A model generated the notes under the pieces. It was not told where the DNA came from. It was given only the letters and a program-made list of their open reading frames with translations, and did no database searches. Below are positions 39,453 to 48,616 of a stretch of DNA of 64,000 bases, piece by piece. The translations under genes and the position numbers were made by a program. This DNA comes from Moraxellaceae bacterium (GTDB lineage Bacteria; Pseudomonadota; Gammaproteobacteria; Pseudomonadales; Moraxellaceae), in contig JAUSND010000012.1 in the NCBI GenBank assembly GCA_030646295.1, positions 187,723-251,722 on the forward strand, written 5' to 3'. Numbering within the stretch: position 1 is the first letter of the stretch; the number at the start of each line of letters is the position of its first letter.

Positions 39453-40175
39453 ATGGTCAAGAAAGACGATTATACCCAGCACATTTCGGCGCAGTTCAAT
39501 GCCGAGCTGGAAGACATACGCAGCAACTTCCTGGCCATGGGCGGCATGGTGGAAAAGCAGGTGGTGGATGCCATTACGTCACTGCTGGATGCCGATTCCC
39601 GCCTGGCAGAAAAAGTGCAGGCGGCGGACAAGCAGATCAACCAGATGGAACGCCAGATTGACGAAGAGCTGGTGCGAATTCTGGCGCGCCGGCAGCCTGC
39701 TGCTTCGGACCTTCGTTTCATCATCGCCATTGGCAAGTCGATTACCGATCTTGAGCGCATTGGCGACGAGGCGGCCAAGGTGGCGCGTTACGCACTGGCA
39801 CTGGCCGAGGAAGGTGAGTCACCACGCGGTTATGTCGAGTCGCGCCATATCGGCAACCAGGTCCGTGCCATGGTGCATGATGCACTGGATGCGTTTGCGC
39901 GGTTTGATGCCGATCTGGCGTTTCGCGTCATGCAGGATGACAGTGCCATTGATACGGAATACAAGACGGCCCTGCGTGCACTGATGACCTATATGATGGA
40001 AGACCCGCGTTCCATTTCGCGCGTGCTGAACGTGATGTGGGTGTTGCGTTCACTGGAGCGTATCGGCGATCACGCCCGCAACATTTCCGAGCAGCTGATC
40101 TTTCTGGTCAAGGGCTCGGATGTGCGGCATACCAGCTATGAGGAAATCGAGCGCAAGCTGCAGCAGGACAATTGA
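39453..40175 (+). CDS. phoU: Phosphate-signalling regulator
   Basis: PhoU has 240 residues and links the Pst transporter to PhoR. When phosphate is plentiful it keeps PhoR inactive. It is all helical, with two PhoU repeats each carrying a metal-binding E/D-x-x-x-D signature (T-D-L-E-R-I-G-D-E and S-L-E-R-I-G-D-H). The ATG at 39453 has GAAGGAG at the right distance. It is the last gene of the operon and ends at a strong terminator. Confidence 0.96.
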   Translation: MVKKDDYTQHISAQFNAELEDIRSNFLAMGGMVEKQVVDAITSLLDADSRLAEKVQAADKQINQMERQIDEELVRILARRQPAASDLRFIIAIGKSITDLERIGDEAAKVARYALALAEEGESPRGYVESRHIGNQVRAMVHDALDAFARFDADLAFRVMQDDSAIDTEYKTALRALMTYMMEDPRSISRVLNVMWVLRSLERIGDHARNISEQLIFLVKGSDVRHTSYEEIERKLQQDN

Positions 40176-40196
40176 TGTTCCCGGCCGCGAGCGCCC

Positions 40197-40231
40197 AATA
40201 AAAAAACCGCGCATTGCGCGGTTTTTTTATT
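40197..40231. terminator. Bidirectional intrinsic terminator
   Basis: A perfect 16-base dyad: A-rich arm with CCGCGC (40197-40212), ATT loop, GCGCGG with a T-rich arm (40216-40231). It serves phoU and the converging acyl-CoA synthetase gene. Confidence 0.93.
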
Positions 40232-40245
40232 GCCATCTGACAGGC

Positions 40246-41862
40246 TTAGCCCATCAGGTGATTCGCATACTGCTCGCGCAGTGGCACCTTGTGCAGCTTG
40301 CCGGTGGCGGTGTGCGGCAGGTCGGCCACAAAGATCACGTCATCCGGCGTCCAGAACTTGGCGATGTGCTGGCCGACATAGGCCAGCACATCTTCCTTGG
40401 TGGCGGATGCGCCTTCCTTCAGCACAATCAGCAGCAACGGACGCTCATCCCATTTCGGATGCGGTACCCCGATCACGCAGGCTTCCTTCACGGCCGGATG
40501 TCCCACGGCGATGTTTTCCAGGTCGATCGAGCTGATCCACTCGCCACCGGACTTGATTACATCCTTGCGGCGGTCAACGATCTGCATGGTGTTGATCTCG
40601 TCCAGTGTGGCGACATCACCGGTATCAAACCAGCCGTCGACAAACGCAGAGCGGTCGTCGTTCTTGTAATAGCCGCTGGTGATCCAGGGGCCGCGCACCA
40701 GCAGGCGGCCATAGGCCTTGCCGTCCCGTGGCAGTTCCTTGCCGTCGTCATCAATGATTTTCAGCTCCACGCCGTATACCGGGCGGCCCTGCTTGAGCTG
40801 GCGTTTGTAGCGTTCTTCCTTCGGCAGTGCCAGCAGCTCGCGCGTCGGACCATTGACGGTGCCGAGCGGGCTCATTTCGGTCATGCCCCAGGCATGGATC
40901 AGGAAGGCATCGTGTTTTTCGTCAAACGCCCGGATCATGGCCAGCGGTGCGGCAGAACCGCCGACCACCACATGCTGCACGCTGTCCATTTTGGCGCTGA
41001 TGCTGTCGAGGTAGTTGAGCAGGCCCAGCCAGACGGTGGGCACGCCGAGCAGCAGGGTAGCCTGCTCGCCATCAATCAGCTCGTGCAGGTTCTTGCCATC
41101 CATGCCGGCACCGGGCAGGACCAGCTTGGCGCCGGACATGGCGGCGCTGTAGGGCGTGCCCCAGGCATTCACATGGAACATCGGGACGACCGGCAGGATG
41201 ACGCTGTCACGGCCAATGTCGAGGGCGCCACTGTGCAGGGTGCCCAGTGCATGCAGCACGGTGGAGCGGTGCGTATACAGCACGCCCTTGGGGTGGCCGG
41301 TGGTGCCGGAGGTGTAGCACATGGAGGCGGCAGTGCGCTCGTCCAGCGCAGGCCAGGCAAAGCTGCCGGCTTCCGGTGCCACCAGGTCTTCATAGCAGAC
41401 GAGATCGTCGCGGCCGGCCGGCATGGCGGCCTTGTCGGCCAGCACGATGACTTTTTCCACGCTGGTGAGCTGGCTGCGCACGGCATCCACCAGCGGCAGG
41501 AAGGTGAGGTCGACAAACAGGAAGCGGTCTTCGGCGTGATTGGCAATCCAGATCACCTGTTCCGGGAACAGGCGCGGGTTGATGGTATGCAGCACGGCAC
41601 CCATGCCGGATACCCCGAAATACAATTCAAGATGACGGTAGGTATTCCACGCCAGCGAGCCGACGCGGTCACCGGTCTTCACGCCGAGGCGGGTCAGGGC
41701 ATTGGCAATGCGGGCACTGCGATCGGCAGCCTCTTTCCATGTATAGCGATGAATGTCGCCCTCGACCCGGCGGGTCACAATCTCGGACTGGGGGTGATTG
41801 ACCAGGGCAAAGTCGAGAAGGCTGGAAATGAGCAGGGGTCTGTCCATCATTTGGCCGATCAT
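40246..41862 (-). CDS. Medium/long-chain fatty acid CoA ligase, AlkK-like
   Basis: The product is 538 residues from the ATG at 41862 (GGAG upstream). It activates fatty acids to acyl-AMP and then acyl-CoA. Motifs are [19 protein letters not shown] (AMP-binding P-loop), GWFDTGD, and [15 protein letters not shown] with the C-terminal G-K-L-H-K-V-P-L. The N-terminus (M-I-G-Q-M-M-D) resembles AlkK of the alkane pathway. Rubredoxin and rubredoxin reductase, also used in alkane oxidation, are encoded 7 kb away, but no alkane hydroxylase is in the window. An 80-residue upstream open extension is not conserved-looking and was left out. Confidence 0.9.
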   Translation of the reverse strand: MIGQMMDRPLLISSLLDFALVNHPQSEIVTRRVEGDIHRYTWKEAADRSARIANALTRLGVKTGDRVGSLAWNTYRHLELYFGVSGMGAVLHTINPRLFPEQVIWIANHAEDRFLFVDLTFLPLVDAVRSQLTSVEKVIVLADKAAMPAGRDDLVCYEDLVAPEAGSFAWPALDERTAASMCYTSGTTGHPKGVLYTHRSTVLHALGTLHSGALDIGRDSVILPVVPMFHVNAWGTPYSAAMSGAKLVLPGAGMDGKNLHELIDGEQATLLLGVPTVWLGLLNYLDSISAKMDSVQHVVVGGSAAPLAMIRAFDEKHDAFLIHAWGMTEMSPLGTVNGPTRELLALPKEERYKRQLKQGRPVYGVELKIIDDDGKELPRDGKAYGRLLVRGPWITSGYYKNDDRSAFVDGWFDTGDVATLDEINTMQIVDRRKDVIKSGGEWISSIDLENIAVGHPAVKEACVIGVPHPKWDERPLLLIVLKEGASATKEDVLAYVGQHIAKFWTPDDVIFVADLPHTATGKLHKVPLREQYANHLMG

Positions 41863-42035
41863 GGCGGTATCTCCATCTGACGCCGGCTGGGCCGGTCTGA
41901 TCTGTGGCGGGGCTGGCCCGGCGGAGGCCGGGGCAAAAGGCCCCCGATCATACGACTGCCGGGTCAATGTGAGAAGGCGGACAATGGTGCAGAACTGGCC
42001 ACCTGGTATGCATGGCCTTGCCCGGTGGCGGGCCA

Positions 42036-42800
42036 CTAGCGAAAACGGGCCACTTCGGCCTGCCATTCTGCCGTGCGCTGCTCCTGCATGAGGCTCTGCC
42101 ACAGTCGTTCGGCAAGCTCGGGGTGTCTGCCGTGGAGCTGGCGCGACAGCACCAGATAAAAGTCTTTTTCCGCCAGTGGCAGCGGCATGGCCTCGATGCG
42201 GCGGGCCAGTCCTGCATTGTCGGCCAGCAGGCGCATGCCTTCGCCGGCGGTCAGTGCCACGGCGGCCAGGGTGCCGGCCTGCAGGTCATCCAGCAGGGGG
42301 CCGGCCAGGCGCTGGCTCTGCTGCACCGGCGCACCAAGCTCGCGCAGGGTAGTGGCAATGGAGTAGCCGGTCTGCACGCCCACCATGCCGTCAAGGTGCA
42401 GCGTGCGGCCATCCCATTGCACCTGACGGTCGCTCTTGCGCCGGTAGAGCAGGTACTGGTTGCGCATCAGGCGGCGCCCGGCGTCCGGCTGGCCATCGCG
42501 CATCGGGTAGATGCCGATGCGCAGACGCTGCGTGCTGAAGCTGGCGGCCACCACGCCGTCCATCTCGCCGGTAGAGGCTTTGAACAGGCACCGTGCCCAT
42601 GGCATGGGGTGAAAACGGACGGCGACATTGCTGCGTCGTGCCGCCCGCTCGATGAGGAGGTTGTTGAGGCCGGGCCGGTCGGCCAGCGTCCAGGGATAGT
42701 CGCCCTCGTTGCTCTGGCACAGTTGCAGCGTCAGTGGGGCGGCATGCCCGGCACAGGACAGCAGCAACAGCACGACAGCCAGCCCTGCACGACGCGACAT
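42036..42800 (-). CDS. Periplasmic binding protein (SBP family 3-like)
   Basis: The product is 254 residues from the ATG at 42800, preceded by AGGTTG. A signal peptide (L-L-L-S-C-A-G-H-A) and two half-domains typical of amino-acid-type solute-binding proteins are visible (opening L-T-L-Q-L-C-Q-S-N). No permease or ATPase gene is beside it. It lies 36 bases after phoR on the same strand, so it may be the last gene of the phoBR unit. The ligand is unknown. A stand-alone sensor role is possible. Confidence 0.7.
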   Translation of the reverse strand: MSRRAGLAVVLLLLSCAGHAAPLTLQLCQSNEGDYPWTLADRPGLNNLLIERAARRSNVAVRFHPMPWARCLFKASTGEMDGVVAASFSTQRLRIGIYPMRDGQPDAGRRLMRNQYLLYRRKSDRQVQWDGRTLHLDGMVGVQTGYSIATTLRELGAPVQQSQRLAGPLLDDLQAGTLAAVALTAGEGMRLLADNAGLARRIEAMPLPLAEKDFYLVLSRQLHGRHPELAERLWQSLMQEQRTAEWQAEVARFR

Positions 42801-42836
42801 GATCAACCTTTCCTGAAACTGCATTAGCGACAGGTG

Positions 42837-44129
42837 TCAGCGTACCACTATCGCGGCCGGAAACACGCAGGTGAACGTCGAGCCCTTGCCGGGCGTCGAG
42901 CTGATGTCGAGATGGGCATGATGCTGCAGCAGGACGTGCTTGACGATGGCCAGGCCAAGACCGGTGCCCCCGGTGGCGGTGGAGCGGGCGGCATCGGCCC
43001 GGTAGAAGCGTTCGGTCAGGCGCGGAATGTGATGGGCATCAATCCCGATGCCGTTGTCGCTCACGCTGAAGTAGGCGTGCTTGTCATCGGCCCACCAGCG
43101 GATGCGGATGCGGCCGTGTGCCGGGGTGTACTTCACCGCATTGGTGACCAGGTTGGAGAAGGCGCTGCGCAGGTTGCTTTCCAGCCCCATCAGGCTGACC
43201 GTGGCATCGCACTCCAGCGTGATGTCATGGTGTTTTTCCAGTCCGACAGCGATGGCCTCGTTGCGGATCTGGCCCAGCAGCGCATTCACGTTGATGCGCT
43301 GCGGTTCCTGCTGGACATTTTCGTTTTCCAGACGTGACAGCAGCAGCAGGTCATTGACCAGATTGTTCATGCGGCCGGTCTGCGCTTCCATCTGCTGCAG
43401 GGCGCGCAGCCAGCGCGGTGACAGCGATTCGGCATTGGCCAGAAAGGTTTCCAGATAGCCGGCCAGCACGGTCAGTGGTGTGCGCAGTTCATGCGAAACA
43501 TTGGCGACAAAATCCTTGCGCATCTGTTCCAGGTTTTGCAGGCGTGTGACGTCGTCGACGATCATCAGGCGGTCATTGCCGCCAAAGCGTGTGATCTCGA
43601 ACTGCAGGTGATGGCCCGGACTGGTTTCGGACGGCATCAGCAGCGGCTCGTCATAGGGGCCGTGCTCAAAGTAATGACAGAACACCGGATCGCGCACGAG
43701 GTTGGTCACCGGCTGGCCCAGATCGGTCGGCGCGGTGAGGCCGAGCAGTTTTTCGGCCGCAGGGTTCCACCACTCCAGGTTGCCCTTGCCATCAATCAGT
43801 ACCACGGCTTCCTTGAGCGCAGAGACCGAGGTGCGCGCACGCTCGATAATGCTGAGCAGGCTGTCACGGGCACGCTGTTCGTCACGGCGCAACTTGTAAA
43901 TGCGGTTGAAGATGTCTTCCCAGATGCCGGTTGCTTCCGGAACCTCTGCATCGGGATTGTCACGCAGCCAGCGATAAAGTTTTTCGATATTGCGCAGGTG
44001 CAGGGTGGTATAGCTGAGCAGGCCGATGGCCAGTGCCCATGCCGGATAATCGATGAGCCAGCCAATCAGGCCGGCCAGCAGGAGAAAATAAAGGAGGCGC
44101 CGGGCCTCCTGTTTCATCAGGTCACTCAC
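42837..44129 (-). CDS. phoR: Phosphate-regulon sensor histidine kinase
   Basis: PhoR has 430 residues. Two N-terminal membrane helices (about 13-30 and 31-43) have no real periplasmic sensor loop. A charged linker and a PAS domain (about 95-200) follow, then the dimerisation domain with His213 (VSHELRTPL) and the ATPase domain (N330, DNGIG, GGTGLGLAIV). It phosphorylates PhoB when phosphate is low, under control of PhoU and Pst. It follows phoB by 63 bases. Confidence 0.95.
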   Translation of the reverse strand: MSDLMKQEARRLLYFLLLAGLIGWLIDYPAWALAIGLLSYTTLHLRNIEKLYRWLRDNPDAEVPEATGIWEDIFNRIYKLRRDEQRARDSLLSIIERARTSVSALKEAVVLIDGKGNLEWWNPAAEKLLGLTAPTDLGQPVTNLVRDPVFCHYFEHGPYDEPLLMPSETSPGHHLQFEITRFGGNDRLMIVDDVTRLQNLEQMRKDFVANVSHELRTPLTVLAGYLETFLANAESLSPRWLRALQQMEAQTGRMNNLVNDLLLLSRLENENVQQEPQRINVNALLGQIRNEAIAVGLEKHHDITLECDATVSLMGLESNLRSAFSNLVTNAVKYTPAHGRIRIRWWADDKHAYFSVSDNGIGIDAHHIPRLTERFYRADAARSTATGGTGLGLAIVKHVLLQHHAHLDISSTPGKGSTFTCVFPAAIVVR

Positions 44130-44192
44130 GATGCGTCAGCACTCCGGGACCAACCTGTTGGCCATGCCGGAAATGCGGGCCGGCAGGTGTTG

Positions 44193-44921
44193 TTACGGAG
44201 AGTTGGCACTGACGGGTTCACGCGAGGGGTCTACCTGGATGGAGAAGCGGTAACCGGTGCCGCGCACGGTCTGGATGAAACGGTCGAAGCCGAACGGTTC
44301 CAGTGCCTTGCGCAGGCGGCGGATATGCACATCAATGGTACGGTCTTCCACGTACACATTGCCACCCCACACCTGGTCCAGCATTTGCGAACGGGAATAC
44401 GCGCGCTCCTGATGGCTCATGAAAAACGCCAGCAGGCGGTATTCGGTCGGGCCCATTTCCACCGGGGTGTCGTTGGCGGTGATGCGGTGGCTGACCGGGT
44501 CCAGCTTGAGGCCTTCTACCTGGATGACTTTCTCGGCATTGAGGCTGGTCGTGCGGCGCAGGACGGCACGGATGCGTGACACCAGCTCGCGCGTGGAAAA
44601 CGGTTTGGTGATGTAGTCGTCGGCACCGGCATCCAGGCCCTGGATCTTGTTGTCTTCCTCGCCGCGGGCGGTGAGCATGATGACGGGAATTTCGCGGGTG
44701 GATTCATCGCGCTTGAGGCGACGCGCCAGTTCGATGCCGCTCATGCCGGGCAGCATCCAGTCGAGCAGGATGAGGGCGGGGCGTTCATCCACAATCAGGT
44801 GATGGGCGGCGAGGGCATCCTCGGCCTCCAGGCACTCGAAGCCGGCCAGATCCAGCGCAATCGCAATCATCTCGCGAATCGCTGCTTCATCATCCACGAT
44901 CAGGACACGTTCGTTTTTCAT
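44193..44921 (-). CDS. phoB: Phosphate-regulon response regulator
   Basis: PhoB has 242 residues. The receiver domain has Asp10-Asp11, the phosphoacceptor Asp54 ([10 protein letters not shown]), Thr84 and Lys106. The C-terminal winged-helix DNA-binding domain carries [18 protein letters not shown]. When phosphorylated by PhoR it activates promoters with PhoB boxes. Several such boxes are found in this window. The C-terminal tail (about 15 residues after S-I-Q-V-D-P) is longer than in E. coli. Confidence 0.96.
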   Translation of the reverse strand: MKNERVLIVDDEAAIREMIAIALDLAGFECLEAEDALAAHHLIVDERPALILLDWMLPGMSGIELARRLKRDESTREIPVIMLTARGEEDNKIQGLDAGADDYITKPFSTRELVSRIRAVLRRTTSLNAEKVIQVEGLKLDPVSHRITANDTPVEMGPTEYRLLAFFMSHQERAYSRSQMLDQVWGGNVYVEDRTIDVHIRRLRKALEPFGFDRFIQTVRGTGYRFSIQVDPSREPVSANSP

Positions 44922-44949
44922 GGCACCGGGCCTTCGCTTCGCTCGTTAA

Positions 44950-44994
44950 GTGACGAGCGTATTACAGCTTGGCTGTGTGACGGAAATATTACAA
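44950..44994 (-). promoter_or_regulatory. Two PhoB boxes upstream of phoB
   Basis: On the minus strand TTGTAAT-ATTT-CCGTCAC (44994-44977) and CTGTAAT-ACGC-TCGTCAC (44967-44950) both show the 11-base PhoB period. TGTAAT within the second box lies 10 bases after the first and can act as its -10. The second box then covers the start-site region and could allow feedback. Confidence 0.75.
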
Positions 44995-45044
44995 ACGCAG
45001 GTTTTGTGTACCCCGGCCGTCATGGCCGGGGTACTGCATGCCCC

Positions 45045-46337
45045 TTATTTGTCGGCAGGCGGTGCTTCGCGCAGGCGGTTAAGGCCGATCAGGCGCAGGA
45101 CGGTCTTTTCATAAAACGGTTCGCTGGAGCCATTCTTCATCTTGTAGATGAAATATTTCTCGAAGGCGACCTTGGCCCAGTGCACCCACTTGCCCTTGCG
45201 GAACCAGGTGACGTTGCGTGGCGGGATCTGTGGAATGGCAATGAAGGCGGCACCGGTATCGCCCATGTCGGCCAGACAGAAGGCGGCCAGAGTGCCCTTG
45301 TGGGTGGCAGGCTTGCCGGCGAGGGCATCACTGACGTTGTGCACGATGGCCGTGATCATGGATTCGATCATGTAGCCGGTCTTGGGCGTGCCACAGGGTA
45401 CGGGTGTCGCTTCCACCGGTGGAATGGCGACACAGACACCGGCCGACCAGATATTGGGGTATGTCGGGTTGCGCTGGTTGTCGTCGATGAGGACAAAGCC
45501 CTTGGGGTTGCACAGGCCCTCCACGCCGGCGACGGCATCGACACCACTGAAGGCCGGGATCATCATGCTGTGCACAAACGGCAGTTCGTGCTGTTTTTTC
45601 ACCTTGCCGTCGTCGTCGAGCTCATCGACAAACATCTTGCCGGCCTCGATGCGCGTCGTATTGGCATTGGTGATCCACTTGATGTGGCGGTTACGCAGTT
45701 CGCTCTCCAGCATGCCCTTGGAGTCGCCGACACCGCCCAGGCCGAGGTGGCCGATATAGGGCTCGGCGGTGACAAACAGCATGGGCACCTTGTCGCGGAT
45801 TTTGCGTTTTTTCAGTTCGGTATCAATGATCAGGGCGTACTCGTAGGCCGGACCGAAACAGCTGGCGCCGGGCAGCGAGCCGACGATCACCGGGCCGGGA
45901 TTTTTCGCCAGCTTCTCAAAATCGGCCTGTGCCAGCTCGGCATGATCGAGGGTGCACACCGACTGCGTGAAGCCGCCGTGCGGGCCGGCGCCCGGAGTGT
46001 TGCCGAAGGCCAGCCTGGGCCCGGTGGTGATCACCAGATGGTCATAGTCCAGGGTGCTGCCATCGGCCAGATGCACGCGGTTGTTTGCCGCATCAATTTT
46101 CTCGGCGCGCTGGCAGACAAAGTCGATGCCCTTGCGTGCCAGTGCCGGTGCAATCGGAAAGCTGGTTTGCGAGCGGTTACGCCAGCTCACGGCAATCCAC
46201 GGATTGGACGGAATGAAGACGTAGTCGGCCCGCTCGTTGACCACGGTGACCTTGTGTTCCTTGCCCAGTGCCGCGCGCATTTCGTAGGCCCCGGCCATCC
46301 CCCCCAGACCCGCGCCAAGAATGACGACATGTGCCAT
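45045..46337 (-). CDS. sqr: Sulfide:quinone oxidoreductase
   Basis: The product is 430 residues. It oxidises sulfide to polysulfide at the membrane surface and passes electrons to quinone. The FAD-binding start is V-V-I-L-G-A-G-L-G-G-M. The three cysteines of the type I enzymes are present: Cys128, Cys160 (GASCFGPAYEY) and Cys354 (FCLADMGDTG). GGAGAA precedes the ATG. An inverted repeat like CsoR/CstR operators lies 130 bases upstream. Flavocytochrome c sulfide dehydrogenase flavoproteins are related, but the signal peptide and cytochrome partner are missing. Confidence 0.87.
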   Translation of the reverse strand: MAHVVILGAGLGGMAGAYEMRAALGKEHKVTVVNERADYVFIPSNPWIAVSWRNRSQTSFPIAPALARKGIDFVCQRAEKIDAANNRVHLADGSTLDYDHLVITTGPRLAFGNTPGAGPHGGFTQSVCTLDHAELAQADFEKLAKNPGPVIVGSLPGASCFGPAYEYALIIDTELKKRKIRDKVPMLFVTAEPYIGHLGLGGVGDSKGMLESELRNRHIKWITNANTTRIEAGKMFVDELDDDGKVKKQHELPFVHSMMIPAFSGVDAVAGVEGLCNPKGFVLIDDNQRNPTYPNIWSAGVCVAIPPVEATPVPCGTPKTGYMIESMITAIVHNVSDALAGKPATHKGTLAAFCLADMGDTGAAFIAIPQIPPRNVTWFRKGKWVHWAKVAFEKYFIYKMKNGSSEPFYEKTVLRLIGLNRLREAPPADK

Positions 46338-46465
46338 TGCAGTTCTCCTTTCCTGTTCGGTAGGCCGTCAGACAGGGGCTGGCGGCGGTAAATTCCGGTG
46401 ATGACGACTGGCGGTCAGTGGCAGGGTCCTGCGCCATCCGTCCGGAGCCATGCCGCATGGTTACC

Positions 46466-46481
46466 ATACCCCGTAGGGTAT
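46466..46481 (-). promoter_or_regulatory. CsoR/CstR-like operator upstream of sqr
   Basis: ATACCC-CGTA-GGGTAT is a perfect inverted repeat that resembles operators of the CsoR/CstR/RcnR family (A/T-flanked C-runs facing G-runs). It overlaps a possible -10 (TATACC on the minus strand). No CsoR-family gene lies in the window. Confidence 0.5.
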
Positions 46482-46577
46482 ACCTGTGCATGGGCGGAAT
46501 GAAACTGATGCAGGTCAACTGCAGTCTAGACAATGGTCGCAGAAGTGCAGTCCGGGACGGTGGGCGGTGGGGACGGC

Positions 46578-47498
46578 TCAGAGGGCGGGGGCGGCCTTGA
46601 ACAGGTAACCGAGAAACACCCCGGCGAAGAGGACGGCACCGACCCAGTGATTGTGCAGGAAGGCGGCGAAGCAGCCGGCGGCTTCGCGGGATTCGCAGCG
46701 CCGGTACTGCATGGCAAACAGCACTGCGGCAGCGACCACCGAGACAAAAAACGGCCAGGCCAGCTCCAGGCGGTTGCCGATCATCCACAGGGCCAGCAGG
46801 AACAGGCCCTGCAGGCAGCCGATGATGAGCAGGTCCATGTCGCCAAAGAGGATGGCGGTGGACTTGATGCCGGCCTCGATGTCGTCGTCACGATCAACCA
46901 TGGCGTACTGGGTGTCGTAGGCCACGGTCCAGCACAGGTTGGCGACATACAGCAGCCAGCAGATGGGCCCCGGGGTTTCACCCTGCGCCACAAAGGCCAT
47001 GGGAATGGCCCAGGAAAACGCGGCACCCAGCACCACTTGCGGCAGATGGGTATGGCGCTTCATGAACGGATAGAGCGTGGCCAGGCCGAGGGCGCCAAAC
47101 GACCAGTAGAAGGTGGCCTTGTTGAGGAAGGGCAGCAGCAGGGCGGATGCCAGCAGCAGTCCTGCAAACAGAAACAGTGCTTCGTTCGGTTTGACCTTGC
47201 CGCTGGCGATGGGGCGATCCTTGGTGCGCGTTACCTGCCCGTCAAGATTGCGGTCGGCCCAGTCGTTGATGACACAGCCGGCCGAGCGCATCAGCACCAC
47301 GCCCAGCGTGAAAACCAGCAGGATGCGCCATGACGGCATGCCGTTGCCGGCGATGTAGACCGCCCACAGGGTGGGCCAGAGCAGCAGCCAGATGCCGATC
47401 GGGCGGTCCAGCCGGGCCAGGGCGACAAAGTCGGGCAGGCGCGGCAAGCGGGAAAGCAGGGGGGTCAGCAGTGAGGCGGCCATGGCATCAGCGGTCAT
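46578..47498 (-). CDS. ubiA: 4-Hydroxybenzoate octaprenyltransferase
   Basis: UbiA attaches the polyprenyl tail to 4-hydroxybenzoate in ubiquinone synthesis. It has 306 residues with about eight to nine membrane helices. The two Asp-rich, magnesium-binding motifs are NDWADRNLD and the later D-R-D-D-D-I-E-A-G-I-K-S-T. The N-terminus carries about 15 more residues than E. coli UbiA, and starting at the internal Met six residues on is possible. It follows ubiC on the same strand, as in many gammaproteobacteria. Confidence 0.95.
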   Translation of the reverse strand: MTADAMAASLLTPLLSRLPRLPDFVALARLDRPIGIWLLLWPTLWAVYIAGNGMPSWRILLVFTLGVVLMRSAGCVINDWADRNLDGQVTRTKDRPIASGKVKPNEALFLFAGLLLASALLLPFLNKATFYWSFGALGLATLYPFMKRHTHLPQVVLGAAFSWAIPMAFVAQGETPGPICWLLYVANLCWTVAYDTQYAMVDRDDDIEAGIKSTAILFGDMDLLIIGCLQGLFLLALWMIGNRLELAWPFFVSVVAAAVLFAMQYRRCESREAAGCFAAFLHNHWVGAVLFAGVFLGYLFKAAPAL

Positions 47499-47524
47499 CA
47501 GCGGTTAACAGGGACTAACAGGAG

Positions 47525-48079
47525 TCAGGCGGAGTCTACCTGTCCGGCTGTTGCCTCGAACAGCGCTGGCAGAAAACATTCCGCTACCAGCAGGGGCTGG
47601 CCGTGATAGACCAGATGGGAGCGGCGGGCGAACACGCTGCCTTCGGGCTGTTGCAGCCGGCAGATCTCGATGGCGCCCCGGTGCAGGGTGGGGTCACGGA
47701 ACAGCAGGTGGCCCAGCGAGCGGTTGCCCAGCCGGCGCAGCCGGCGCCCCGGACCATTGAGCGAGGTCACCGGCAGTACGCTGCGGGCGCGTACCCAGGG
47801 CTGGCCGCAGCCGATCAGCTCGACTTCACGGATCAGCGCATAGCGGCCCGGGTGCAGGCGCAGGCGCCGCACTTCTTCCCGCGCCGGACGGCCCCAGTAC
47901 TGGGCCAGCACGCGCACCCGGAAATCGCCGTGGGCCGCACCGACCAGCCGCGCCGTCAGTGATCCGTTCTCCAGCAGCCAGCTGGCCACGCGCGCAGGCG
48001 GGCGCAGGCACCAGTGCCGGGCGGGGGGTAACCAGCGGGCGGGGGGATTCCAGACAGGCATGGGCAGACTCGCAAACAT
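47525..48079 (-). CDS. ubiC: Chorismate lyase
   Basis: UbiC converts chorismate to 4-hydroxybenzoate and pyruvate, the first step of ubiquinone synthesis. It has 184 residues. Family features include the YALIREVELIGCG stretch with the substrate Arg, R-A-R-S-V-L-P, and the Arg-rich SLGHLLFRDPTLHRG segment before the C-terminal RRSHLVYHGQPLLVAECFLPA. It lies 26 bases upstream of ubiA, so the two form an operon. Confidence 0.93.
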   Translation of the reverse strand: MFASLPMPVWNPPARWLPPARHWCLRPPARVASWLLENGSLTARLVGAAHGDFRVRVLAQYWGRPAREEVRRLRLHPGRYALIREVELIGCGQPWVRARSVLPVTSLNGPGRRLRRLGNRSLGHLLFRDPTLHRGAIEICRLQQPEGSVFARRSHLVYHGQPLLVAECFLPALFEATAGQVDSA

Positions 48080-48181
48080 CGCGGCAGGATGCCCAGCGGC
48101 GGCGTCAAAGGCAAGTTATCCGGCGTCTGACAATGACTGACTGGTAGCAAAGCAGCCGCCGCAGTGGCACACTTCGCGACC

Positions 48182-48201
48182 ATGACAGTGACCGCTGTCA
48201 T
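48182..48201. promoter_or_regulatory. Inverted repeat between ubiC and rubredoxin
   Basis: ATGACAG (48182-48188) and CTGTCAT (48195-48201) face each other with a six-base centre. It lies 73 bases before rubA in the divergent intergenic region. The arms resemble PhoB half-sites, but the arrangement is inverted and lacks the 11-base period. Confidence 0.35.
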
Positions 48202-48273
48202 CGCTGGCCGAAACGTCACGCGATCAGAGAGCGGTGTCTACCCCCGAATCCGACAGCAGTCTTGAGGTCAACC

Positions 48274-48438
48274 ATGAAGAAGTGGCAGTGCGTAGTATGC
48301 GGTTTTATCTATGACGAAGCCGTAGGCATGCCCTGGGATGGCGTCCCCGCCGGCACCAAGTGGGACGATGTACCCGCTGACTGGGTGTGCCCGGATTGTG
48401 GCGTTGGCAAGGAAGATTTTGAAATGGTGGAAATGTAA
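48274..48438 (+). CDS. rubA: Rubredoxin
   Basis: The product is 54 residues, a small iron protein that carries one electron at a time. The four iron ligands are in C-V-V-C-G (residues 6-9) and C-P-D-C-G (39-42). The aromatic residues Trp4, Tyr13, Trp21 and Trp30 are conserved. TTGAGG lies before the ATG. It passes electrons from the reductase downstream to a hydroxylase or other acceptor that is not in this window. The gene is short and could be missed by length filters. Confidence 0.96.
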   Translation: MKKWQCVVCGFIYDEAVGMPWDGVPAGTKWDDVPADWVCPDCGVGKEDFEMVEM

Positions 48439-48472
48439 TCCGGACGCATTGCGAACCGGTCTGCTTTGCTGG

Positions 48473-48531
48473 AAAGGGCGCGGGAAATCCCCTGTTTACG
48501 TCAGGTAAACGGCGGTTCCCGCGCCTTTTTT
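48473..48531 (+). terminator. Intrinsic terminator after rubredoxin
   Basis: GGCGCGGGAA (48477-48486) pairs with TTCCCGCGCC (48516-48525), extended by A/T pairs and followed by TTTTTT. A second small stem, GTTTAC/GTAAAC, lies inside the loop. Confidence 0.85.
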
Positions 48532-48616
48532 GTCTCGCCTTCCCACGCGTAGCAGTCGCATGCACAGACCGCTCCCCCGTGCCTTTTGTTGAACCCTTTA
48601 TTCCAGAGAATCCTGC

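Noticed and set aside
40120-41880. A 586-codon open frame on the plus strand opposite the acyl-CoA synthetase.
   Set aside because: Composition looks like an antisense artefact, and the frame starts inside phoU.
48182-48201. The CTGTCAT dyad as a PhoB box for rubA.
   Set aside because: PhoB boxes are direct repeats on an 11-base period; these arms are inverted.
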